DNA of 64,000 bases from Brachionus rotundiformis (Eukaryota > Rotifera > Eurotatoria > Ploima > Brachionidae). This document shows positions 1 to 10,703 of this stretch, piece after piece. The position numbers and the translations under genes were made by a program. Each line of letters starts with the position of its first letter. Position 1 is the stretch's first letter. The stretch spans positions 1,219,346-1,283,345 of the forward strand of contig JAESIW010000162.1 of NCBI GenBank assembly GCA_016802295.1, given 5' to 3'. A model generated the notes under the pieces. It worked only from the letters and a program-made list of their open reading frames with translations, did no database searches and had not been told where the DNA came from.

Positions 1-413
1 AAGTATTGATTACAAAGAGCTTAAATTAAGACTAAACAGAAAGCGTCTAATTAAGCATCAGTAGATATTTTTTAACAAGCATTAAAATATGCCGTAATAA
101 TAAGATGAGAATTAATAAGTATTAAAATATATATAAAAATAATTTGCAATTTTTAAGATAAATTTGAGCTGAGTAATAATACGGAAGAAATATTATGTTA
201 ATTTTATATTATTTATATTTGAAAGCATAGAGTTTTGGTATAAGAAAATATTAAAAAATGTTAAGATGAGCTAGATACTATGTGGCATAAAAAAATAATT
301 TTAATAAAAAATGAATCTCTGAATCGATTTTTTTCTCCATAGACAATAATTCTTTCTAGCTTCAAAAAACTAATTTTTATTTTTAATAGTAAACAGGGTT
401 TATCTTGGTCAAT
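1..413. other. 5' flank of the G-gamma gene
   Basis: AT-rich sequence upstream of the G-gamma start codon. A pyrimidine-rich run ending in AG near 388-395 could be a splice acceptor for a 5'-UTR intron. No other feature is visible. Confidence 0.4.
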
Positions 414-614
414 ATGTCCAATCTAGCTGCACAAAGAAAACTAGTCGAACAACTGCGCAATGAAGCGGCCATTGAGCGCAAAAAAGTCAGTCAGGTATGC
501 AAGGAGTTGATAAGTTTTTGCGAAGCTCACCAAGCAAGTGATGTGCTTGTATCGGGCTTTACGTCCCAAAAGGAGAATCCCTTCAAGGAAAAATCCGGAT
601 GTATTGTGGTCTAG
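414..614 (+). CDS. Heterotrimeric G-protein gamma subunit
   Basis: This gene encodes a 66-aa G-protein gamma subunit, which pairs with G-beta at the inner face of the plasma membrane and carries signals from GPCRs. An in-frame TTG lies 9 bases upstream, but the ATG at 414 is the natural start and gives MSNLAAQRKLVEQLR. The family pattern is complete: an N-terminal amphipathic helix (Q-x-x-KLVEQLR), a central helix with KxVSQVCKELISFCE, the NPFKEK motif before the tail, and a C-terminal CaaX box CIVV. The CaaX cysteine should be prenylated; a final valine fits geranylgeranylation better than farnesylation (family knowledge, not tested). The whole gene is one coding exon. Paralogue identity among gamma subunits cannot be set from the sequence. 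Confidence 0.93.
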   Translation: MSNLAAQRKLVEQLRNEAAIERKKVSQVCKELISFCEAHQASDVLVSGFTSQKENPFKEKSGCIVV

Positions 615-1389
615 CTGGCAACCAATTATTCATTAAAAATGCTTTTTATAATCAATTTGTCATTTATGTTTTATTTAAATCAGAATTTCATCTCAAATGC
701 TTTTGTGTGTGTTTTTATATCTTCTCAAAAGATGCCTAAGATAAATTTAATATTCTAATTAAACTTGAATTACTATAATTATTAAAATCGAGTTCTTTTT
801 ATTTGTATTTTAGAATAAATTTTGAGAAAATATAATTTTTTTTCAATTAAAACTCAATTGTCTAAAGTATAGTCTTTAAATCACATGGTTGTAATAGATA
901 ATTATTTAAAAAACCCTTAAGACAAAGATTTTTTAAATATAATTTAAATTGGTAATATTTTCGTATATTAATTATTTCTTTTTAAAACATCAATAATTAA
1001 ATTTTAGTTATTGTTCAAAATTTATACAAAAAAATAGTATTTTTAAAAATCAAAATGAAAAACAATTAAATTAAAATTTGAAATAAAATTAAAAAAATTT
1101 TGATTGTGTTAAATCAAAGATTTAAATATTATAAATTATTCTTGCCAATTTATATCTCTTTGGAATAAAATCAATATTTTATTAAAAATCTTAAGCAGAT
1201 AAATTCCTCTAGATCAATACATAGCAGTCGATTCCACGAGTTTGTTTGACCTTTAACTCCATTAGATTGGAATTATGACTGGTAACATTGTTTTCAAGTA
1301 TACTCTTTATTAACTGGTTCAATGTATTCCCAAACTCTTCAGTCTTACAATAAAACAGTTAACATTTTTGGTTTATTGGTCATATATAT
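615..1389. other. Intergenic, no gene seen
   Basis: AT-rich 3' flank of the G-gamma gene, with several AATAAA-like words. No ORF, RNA gene or repeat is recognised before the dispersed repeat that starts at 1390. Confidence 0.4.
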
Positions 1390-1623
1390 CATAAATGTAA
1401 TATGGTGCAAAATTGAATATTGGTTAAACTGAGACCAGAGTCGATTGCTGAACGATTGGTCAAATGTCTGAAAAATTCATCATGCTCATTTCTAATAATG
1501 GACAAGAAAATATTGAAGATTTAAAACTTTTTTGATTTTAAAAGCTTTTACAAATGGTTTATATACAGCAGAATCTTAAGTAAACTGAATCTACCTGTTT
1601 GAATCCCAAAGCCTTAATTTTTG
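1390..1623 (+). repeat. Dispersed direct repeat, copy 1
   Basis: This ~235-bp segment reappears in the same orientation at 5822-6072. The two copies are almost identical. The main difference is an insertion of about 17 bases in copy 2 around its GAAAATAGTG words, consistent with a deletion between short repeats in this copy. No terminal inverted repeat, poly-A tail or tRNA-like box is evident, so the repeat class is unknown. Confidence 0.85.
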
Positions 1624-2217
1624 ATTTTTTTTTGGGACAAAAACTTTTGAACCAATAGTCGCAACTAATTCATGCATATATGATTTTAAAATTTGTTTAA
1701 CTTTTTGAGAGTTTATAAAAAAATTTTATGAATTTTGCTAGATATTTTTTAAATTTTTAGATATATTTAAAAATTATTATGACCTAGAAGCATTACATTT
1801 GTACTAGAATAAACAAAAGATATATTGAAAACTATTGCTTATGTTTATTTAATCTTTTAAAAACAATTATTAGAATAGATATTTAAAATAATCAAATTTA
1901 TGAAGATTCATTTTTCTAAATAAATTTAAATTAATGGTCTTCAAATGTTAAAATGTTTGCGAGAAAATTATTTATTGTTTTTGTCACCTTGTTTTTTGTT
2001 TAGGATAAAACAATTCCTAAATTAAACTATCTAATGATAATTATTTGGTCATTTAACCAAAATGTTAAATTAAAATTGAGCTTAAACAAAAAATAAATAA
2101 ATATAACAATTAATATTTTAAATGGATTTAAAATAAGTTGTTTCATAGCAAAATACAACCTTTTATTCACAAGTTGTAAAGATCTCTTGTTTTTTGGCAA
2201 AAGAATAATTTATCAAA
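1624..2217. other. Intergenic, 5' flank of LRWD1-like gene
   Basis: AT-rich sequence between the repeat and the predicted start at 2218. An upstream exon carrying extra N-terminal sequence for the WD40 gene cannot be excluded here, but no leucine-rich-repeat coding is visible. Confidence 0.35.
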
Positions 2218-5132
2218 ATGTCCCAACAGAGCGCTTATGAGGTAAAATAACCACAAAAAATTTCCAAAAATTCTCTTTAACTTTCCATAAGAATATATGT
2301 GAATATGCCATAGCCAAATTTAGAGAATCTCTTGAGCAAAATGACAACGAATATAATTTTTCGGAAGCTTTTAACTTTCCCCATTGGAAAGAAATTACTC
2401 AAAAAGTGTATAATGTTTGGATGAAAAACTATTCAGATAAGCTTAAAATTTATCAAGATGAGAACCAAGTGGAAAATTTGTTCAACACTTTTCGATTGTA
2501 CATGTTCAAAATAATGTCCAAGCGCTCTGATTACCAAACTTATCGTATCTATATTGAACATGTAATTGATTACTTAATAAATGAGATAAAAATCCATTCA
2601 TTTGATAATCACCTAGAGCATAAAGAAAACATTGACAATCAAGAAAACAAGCTCTTGCTTAATCCAGTGGTCAAATTAGACCCACTTGGCAAAAAATTTG
2701 CTCAGAGCATGAAACCCGATATGAATAAGAAAAAAAGAGATGTATTAAAAAAAATTTATCAATATGAAATTGGTAGTTTAATCAGGGCTCATTCAAAAGA
2801 AAGCAACATAAATGATAATTCTACACCGGTAACAGATGCTGCTTTTGAGTTGAGTGCTGAAAATGGATTGGAAGCTTTTGATGATGTCGCCAAATACACA
2901 AAACTTTGTGCTACTTGTGGTCATAATATTATCAATATAATAGACACAGATAATGGGAAAATAATCAAAAGATTTAATGATGATTTATTAATGAATCGTA
3001 TCAAGGAATCGTTTAATTGTTTGGCATGGACAATTTTGAATAATGTCAGTGTTTTAGCCGCGGCTGGCTCACATGGCCAGATAAAAATTATTGTCCCGAA
3101 ATACTCGTCTTGTTTTTCTCGAATAGATGCCCACTCAATGCCTGTTACTTGTCTCTTATTTCACTATAAATATCCAGATATAATTTTGAGTAAATATCTT
3201 TATTTTTTATTTAATTTTATTAATTTTTAACTAAATAATTTATTTTTTAAAATAATATAATAGCTTATAATTAAATAATTAAAAACTGTTTTGGTTGATT
3301 ATTTTTTATGTTTAATATGAAGGATAACTTTTTAAAAATACCATTATATCTTTTTTACGTCATTTTTCCAAATTAAATATTATCTGTTTGCCAATTTGGT
3401 AAATTTTTGAACAAGACCTATTAGTTTGATTCAAATTCATCCGATTTGGTCAAATGATAATTTCCAAGTATATCTCTGCTACGATTTACTGTAGTTTGTT
3501 GAGCTTTCTAGTTGAGACTACACTCATATGGCTTGTGAATGGTTTTGGTAGGTTAGTTCTCCTTGGCGCACAAGACAAACAATCAAGATTTTTGGTAACC
3601 TATGGTTTATTCAAGAAGTAGCTTTATCATTAATGTAGACAAAAGTTTTTTCTTAGATAGAGAGGGTCTAGCTATCAGATTTTCTGAATTGATCACGAAG
3701 CATCATTCATTTAAAGTTGGTAATCAATATCACTATTATTTGGAATATTTATTATACTGAAGTTTCATGAGAATTCTAATCTACTATTAATTAAATAAAC
3801 TGAACACCGGTTTTTATTAAATTTAATTAGATATTTTATAATTTGAAAATTTTAAATGCAATTAAAATAAAAAAGATATTCATTAACTTTAACATTACCT
3901 ATTTGGGTAATATGTAATCAATAGTAGACTTATAAATTAGTTAAAATCTTAGTATTTTTGATTATCAGATTAAACAAAACCGTAATGATGACAAATATTA
4001 AAAATAAGTCCCATTATATTTACAATAAACTTTATTAACAAGATTAATATTTGATAAATGCTTTTAATTAAAAAAAAATAAACCTGAATTTAATTGACCT
4101 ACAGGTGCGTCTGATGATAAAACAATCAAAATTTGGAAATTGACTTTTAAAGAAGGATCGAACGACTTGGATTCAGAATGCACTAGCCAGTAATTAAGTT
4201 TTTTTTTTAATTATTTAAACTATTTACTTTAATTTGAAAGACTTTTGAACACAATTCAAATTGAACATACAAAATCTAAAAATAATAAAGAGACAATTTA
4301 TTCATTGTGTTTTTTGCCTAATGATTATTTGGCAATTTCAACTAGCAATAGCATTTATTCCATCAAATTAGATGATAATGTTATTTTTAATCAAGAAAAT
4401 ACCAAATCAATCGAGATGATAGAAGATAAATTGTCTAATGAAGATGCTATAGCATACATGACATCTCATTCAAAAACAAAAGAGTTAGAAATAATCATTT
4501 TTTTTCTTTTTAATTATCTTTTTTTTTAGAAATCTTGTCGCACAACATGTTAAAATGATTGGAATATCATCTCAGAACAAAGTTTATGAGGAGTTGATTA
4601 TTGCAAATAAACTTCTGTTTTTCAATAATTATTTGTGTAATTTTTTCCAAGGGCTATTTATTTATTTACATATTGTTTACTTTAAGTTGCTAATTTACTA
4701 AATTCAAACTTAATATATATAATTGAGATATCAAACGAAGAAGAAAATGGTTCACAAGTTTTGGTACTTAAAGTGGTTGGCAACCTGAAGGCAGGTGAAG
4801 AAAAAGCATCTGAATTGAACAAAATGAGCTTAATCAAAGATGATACCATTGTTTATTTGATTAAGTCGGCTAGTAATGGTAGTTTTTATTTGATATCTTT
4901 GGACGATAGTTTGAAAAATTTTAGCACCATGCAGCGGTATATGATACCTACTGATTATACAATTAAGCCCTACAGTGATCCATGTAGAAAGACCAACATA
5001 AAAAATTACGATCTCATGGAAAAACCCTCTGTAATCAGAACTGTATGCAATGGAAATGTCATAGTGTCCACTACAGACCAAAATATGATCGTCACTTGGA
5101 AAAAGTCTAAAATGCTTGGTGATGACAACTAA
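2218..5132 (+). CDS. LRWD1: LRWD1/ORCA-like WD40 repeat protein
   Basis: The model is six exons: 2218-2241, 2292-3189, 4105-4189, 4241-4483, 4530-4581 and 4728-5132. All phases agree and give about 568 aa. The fourth and fifth junctions use weak GT donors and are the least sure. The C-terminal part matches the WD40 half of LRWD1 (ORC-associated protein): CATCGHNIINIIDTDNGK, then AGSHGQIKIIV, then HSMPVTCLLFHYKYPDIILS joined by splicing to ASDDKTIKIWKL, and a last blade with VSTTDQNMIVTWK. In vertebrates LRWD1 binds the origin recognition complex and repressive histone marks. The ~200 residues before the propeller are not the leucine-rich repeats of vertebrate LRWD1 and I do not recognise them. 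Either this lineage lacks the LRR module or further 5' exons exist. The largest intron is 3190-4104. Confidence 0.72.
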
Positions 5133-5821
5133 TTTTTTTTATGGATATTTTTGATTTAAAACGGTATAATTTTTTTATCTTAAATTAGTAATTGAATAAA
5201 GTTTTACGAGTTTAACATTTTCTTAAATATTTAAAAGTTAATTAGATGTTTCTTATAAAAAATTGATACTGAATTGAATATAAATAAAAATTTATAATCA
5301 AATGATACAATAAATTCCATTCAAAATAGAAATAATAAATTAGGTTTATAAGTAACTAAGGTGTCTCAAATGAAAGGCTATGATTTTGACAGATGCTGAA
5401 TTCAAGCTTACAATTCTTTTGAATTCTTTAGAATTTCTTTAGAATAAAATTTTTAATTCGAATGCTAAAAAATTTATAAAATGTCAAATATTTTCACCAG
5501 TTTGGTTTATAATAAAGAATATCTAAAAATCATTATATTAATTTTTTTTTTATACTTAATTATTTTTATTCATAATTTTAATTTTCCACTTTTTTAAATG
5601 AAAAATAAATCGGTCTAATAAGCTTTAAAAAATTAACACAATTTATATGATTAAAAAAATGGTTAGATTTTTAAGAAGATTTTAAGATTGATAAATGAAG
5701 GATTAATATTGATGTGGAAAAATATTGGGTATTTAAGAATAGATCGTTTGAAATTATATGATTTAATACTTTGTGTCAATAGAAAGACTAGAAGGACAAA
5801 AACAATTAAAGAATATGGCTC
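5133..5821. other. Intergenic, no gene seen
   Basis: AT-rich sequence between the end of the LRWD1-like gene and the second copy of the dispersed repeat. Nothing else is recognised. Confidence 0.4.
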
Positions 5822-6072
5822 CATAAATGTAATATGGTGCAAAATTGAATATTGGTTAAACTGAGACCAGAGTCGATTGCTGAACGATTGGTCAAATGTC
5901 TGAAAAATTCATCATGCTCATTTCTAATAATGGACAAGAAAATAGTGAGGCTTGGAAAATAGTGAAGATTTAAAACTTTTTTGATTTTAAAAGCTTTTAC
6001 AAATGGTTTATATACAGCAGAATCTTAAGTAAACTGAATCTACCTGTTTGAATCCCAAAGCCTTAATTTTTG
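5822..6072 (+). repeat. Dispersed direct repeat, copy 2
   Basis: Second, slightly longer copy of the segment at 1390-1623, in the same orientation and about 4.4 kb away. The pair brackets the whole LRWD1-like gene. Near-identity across ~235 bp implies a recent duplication or an active element family. Confidence 0.85.
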
Positions 6073-9000
6073 GTTTTGATAATTTGTTTTTTTTTTGCAA
6101 TTCTTATAATTTCAATTAGTCAGTGCGGGAAATTAAAAATTCAATATCGACTAAAGTTGTCACTACTTGGTTTTTTTATTTATAAGAAAATTTTTCAAAA
6201 ATTAATTTAATCAATTTAAATTTCAATTACGAATAAGAAGAAGAGTAGAGAAAAATAAGAATTGGTATTTTAATGTTACAGTAAATCGATAAGTGTAAAT
6301 TTATTTTTTGATATTCAACATCAAATAGATGCGGTATCAGTCTGAATTTTTAATAAGTACTGTTATGGTTCCAGGTATAAAGTATTTAAACACATGATAT
6401 TCTGACGCTACTGGAATCAACTTAATAAAATTCTAAATAAAAGAACCTTGAAAACATAAGATGACAAAATTTAATAATTCAAATCCTTGAAATATTTTCG
6501 ATAATAATACCTTGAAGATAAAAAAAATCAATCCTCAATTGTCATTCATTTATTTATTTCCCTGATTCTCCATTATTAAAATCAATAGAATATCTTTATT
6601 AAATAGTTTTTTTTTATATAAAAATCATTTCAAATATATCAATAATTGACAAACTGAAATACATTTTTTCATTCCGTATTTAAAAATTTGTTACAATATT
6701 TTTTTATATTAGTTTAAATGTCTAAACAGGATATATGGCATTTTATCATATAAAAGAAAATTCTCAATTTTTAGAAATAGATAAAAGCATAATTTACCTT
6801 TTTTTATTTTCAATATTTCAAAATATAAATGTTCGTTTTTCGATTTGATAGAACTAAATTATTTTTTATCTTATGGAATAAAAAATTGAATTAAATCACT
6901 TTATGAAAATAAATTGGAACAATACTTTTTGCCAAATTTAAAAGTACAAATATTTTTTTGGAAATAAATTTTACATAGATCGACAGATAGATAGATAGAT
7001 AAATTTAAACTAAATGAGAAATTGCAGGTGGCTTTTAGTAAATAGACGTTTCAATGAAGATTATGCAAATCAGTCCTTTTTGAAGAGATAATTTTTTAAT
7101 TTCCTTTTTAATACTCGAAATTTAGAATTTAGCTTTTTTTTCATATTTTCTGTTCAATCTTTATTGAAATGATTGATTGATACTAATTCTTCTTTTAATC
7201 AGCATTAATTATTTATAAGACTCAGAAGCGCATAGAATAATTTCTTTAGATTTATTGCTTAATAGAGAAATAGTTCAAACTATTTTCAAGATATTCGTAA
7301 TTAAAAAATTATCTTTTGAGTGTAAATTTATTATATGAAGTAATCAAATCGCTTTTTCCTTCCTATTTTTCTTGTCAAGCATTATCAAAGCTCTTATTTC
7401 AAATAATTATATCAAGAGAACCACTAATCTAACCAGAAATGGCTTATTAAGGAAATTTTAACTTTAGATTAATCTAAGTATTCTACCATCACACATTTTC
7501 CAAATACACACACATCTTAATCCTAATTGACATAATTGCCTATTTGGCATTTGATGTTTAAAATCAAAAATCGTAACCTTTTGGTTAAAAAATTTGGTTA
7601 GATAAATCATCAAAAAAACAGCTAGGGATCCAGTGTTTGTTTTAAATAATTAATCCCTTAAGTTTGTAATTAACTTGGAATTTTGGCAAATACATGTTTG
7701 CTTTCAATCATTTGATAGATGAATGGGCGAAAAGATGGATCGCTCGTCACCACATAGCTTAATTCTTACTAAAGTCAATCGAGTTTATTTTACTATTTAA
7801 GTTTAAAGCATTTTTAATGCGCTTAAGCTAAGTTATTAATCAATAAACCATGTGCTGGTACACATACACAAGTCACATTTTTTATTTTAATTTAATAAAA
7901 TTACACAATAATGGCTTAAATTACAAACAATTAAAATCTCTTTTTATACACTTTCACGTTGAGAATATTGTTGGTATTTTATCCAACATGATTATCTAAT
8001 TAATATTTGAACAAATATTTTTTATATATCTAAGTAGAAAAAAATACTGTAAAATTTATTCTAAAGGTTGCATCCAAATGAATCCTTCCCTAAGGTGCCA
8101 TTTAATGTATGTGATTAGTCTCTCTTATTAATTGATTAGCAACAAAATTTATCTGATCAAATTTTACCGATTCGGCCTGAATGCCTCCAAGGCGATTGTA
8201 TCAAATTTTTATAAACTCTTTTGGCTATTAATCTAGTATGATATTAGAATGATAAAAAAATAAGCAAATCTAGGAATAAATCAGCTTTGATTGATTCATT
8301 TCATTTTTGTTAAATTAATCAATATGAATTCTGCTTAAAGTTTTAGAAGAAAATCGATTTTTAACTACTAGATATTGGTTTTTTTCTTCATATGGTTAGA
8401 TTTCCAGGTTATTGCCCAAAATTATAATTTTATTTTTTTCCAAATTTTGTCTAAAAGTGTCCGATTTTTCAATAATAAAATTTAAAAGTGAATGGTAAAA
8501 TTTTGCTAATGGTTTTAATCATTTATGAAGTTTATGTCAAGCGATTGTTTAAAATATTTTAGGAAAATATGTCTTATTTAATACTTTGATTTATCATTAG
8601 TTGTCCCAATTTTGTTTAAAAAATTGTAAATTATTTTTTGATGATAAATGCCACACTGATTTCGGCTCTGAATGAGTCGAGTAATTTTTGGATAAGTGAC
8701 TCCCTAGGCGCAGAATATTACAAAACCATTTAGCATTCATGGCAAAACAAGAATTTTTTTTTGAATGAGTACCAAAGTTTTAATTAATCAAAAAATTAAC
8801 AAATGTTTTATTTTTCAAAAATTAAAATTTAATTTTTTATGATATAATTGTTACATAATACTTTTATCTTTTGTTTTTTTATTCAATTTAGTGCCAAATA
8901 AGCAACGACATCCGTTCATCATTTAATTGTTTTTCCGAAACTTAATTTTAATTTATTTTCCTAAATTGTTATTTCATTAAAATTGAAGAATATTTGATTT

Positions 9001-10550
9001 TTGATTTGGCAGTTCATTAAAATCACGATATAAATTTATAGCCACAAGTTTACTTGTTTCAAATACAAGCTCGTTTTTATCAAAATTCAATTAGGATTTT
9101 TAATTAACTCGTAGCTTAATTTGAATTTTTTCCCTAATTTGAAAAAATCCTGCCAAAATCAGATTACCATTTTAATTTTTGTCAATTTTCATTTGTCTAT
9201 GATAAAAAGAAATATTATTAAATTACTTACAGTGATGAAAATATAATTTATCTAATTTTTATTTTGTTTAAATCTAGTCTCGGCGGATCAATTTTCAAAA
9301 GTTTATCTTTTTTTAAAATAATTGATTTTTTAATTCCCAAGGGTTTTATTAATTTTGCCATTAGTTTAATTTTTAAAATGACGAGGGATTAATTTTTCAA
9401 TAAAGTCTTGACTAAGTCATTCAGTCAGTCTATTGAGACAAAAGTTCCACAAAAGTTTGATGTTAATCCCTTGGAAAGTCCTCAATTAGCCATTGTTCGC
9501 AAGTATTTGGCTGCCTTTAAAAGCTGAATGACCCAAAAGCCAGAAAGCATTTGTTTTGGCTGAGATTTAAGCCCAAAATAGAGAAGATACCATAGCTCAG
9601 ATAATTAGGTCCGCATAAAATTTTCTATTATATAATAGTTTGATTTAATTACCTAGATTTAGTTTGGATAATTTATCGCTTTATTGTTACATAATTGTTT
9701 TTGTTGGCTCAAGTATGGAAGAAAACATAGTGATTAATTTCATTGCCTTTTAATGTTCTTCTCAAGGTGCACAGATTAAGAATTAACCAAAATAAATGTA
9801 AGTTAACTAGAATTCGCATTCGGATACCTTAATGGTAAACTGGTGTTTGCCGAATCCATAAATTTTTTATGATATAATCAAAATTGTGTGCAAGCCTCTT
9901 AAATTTAAGAAAAAAAAGAAACTTTTTTATTATTTCTTAGAAAAATAATCAAAGATTTTCCAAATCGAAATACTAAAATACCAATTTAGAATAAAATAAC
10001 AAGGCCTTTTTATCAAAAACTATTTTTGAAGTCAATTTGTTTAAAAATAACTAGTTTTTATGTTCAAAGAGTAAAAAAGGCATACCTAATTGGAACGGAT
10101 CTACTTCTTGACTAATTTAGTAAATTAATAATTCCTTACTGGGTATATAAATAATGTACAAAATAAATCAGGCAGTGGTATCTTTATTAGACAAAAGCAG
10201 AGAAATTATTGCATTTTTTCCATTTGGTTTGAACCAAAATAATCAGCATTCAGGTAAACACGAACTAAAAGAATTTTTTTATTCTTTTTGAGGTTTTCTT
10301 TACATTACAACCAAAAGGTAAAAATAAAAAAAATTATCTAAAATTTGAATAAATTCTCCTACAGTTTAAAATGAAGTGCAACTGAGTTATTTTATCTTAA
10401 AGTTGATTCATATTCAGTTATCTAAGCAAAAGCCAGGCTCGTTAATTAATAAACTGCGATGAAATTGATAAATTAAAAGCATTCCAGACTATAACTTAAC
10501 ATTGTTTTTATCATAGTTTCTAAAAAACAATATTATTATTTTCATGAAGC
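6073..10550. other. Gene desert with GC-richer islands
   Basis: No gene is recognised. The background is very AT-rich, with a short GATA tetranucleotide run at about 6979-7000. Three stretches stand out by richer base mix: about 8085-8215, 8640-8720 and 9400-9600. The last holds an odd palindrome TGACTAAGTCA at 9409-9419 (AP-1-like), followed by TCAGTCAGTC. They look more like regulatory islands than exons, since every frame is interrupted. That reading is inference. Confidence 0.35.
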
Positions 10551-10703
10551 ATGCAACGCTGGTTTAAATCACGTAAACCGGGCCAGATTAATGAACAAAG
10601 CGGCTTCGAGTCAGCCGTGCTAGCGGAAATAATTTGCGAGCATAGTTTTCTAGTTTGTATTAAAGAAATAGTTACCAAAAGGCATAAACAAACAAGGAAG
10701 TAG
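10551..10703 (+). CDS. Possible 50-codon ORF or first exon in desert
   Basis: An ATG at 10551 opens 50 codons ending in TAG. The peptide starts MQRWFKSRKPGQINEQSGFE and is basic at both ends, with a more hydrophobic middle (SAVLAEIICEHSFLVCIKEI). Its first ~100 bases are far richer in G and C than the surrounding desert and use mixed third positions, as real exons here do. I do not recognise the peptide. It could be a small gene, a 5' exon that splices onward (GT sites at 10656-10672 are possible donors), or part of a regulatory island open by chance. Confidence 0.3.
   Translation: MQRWFKSRKPGQINEQSGFESAVLAEIICEHSFLVCIKEIVTKRHKQTRK

Noticed and set aside
6979..7000. Short GATA tetranucleotide run
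   Set aside because: Ordinary microsatellite of a few units; not further interpreted.
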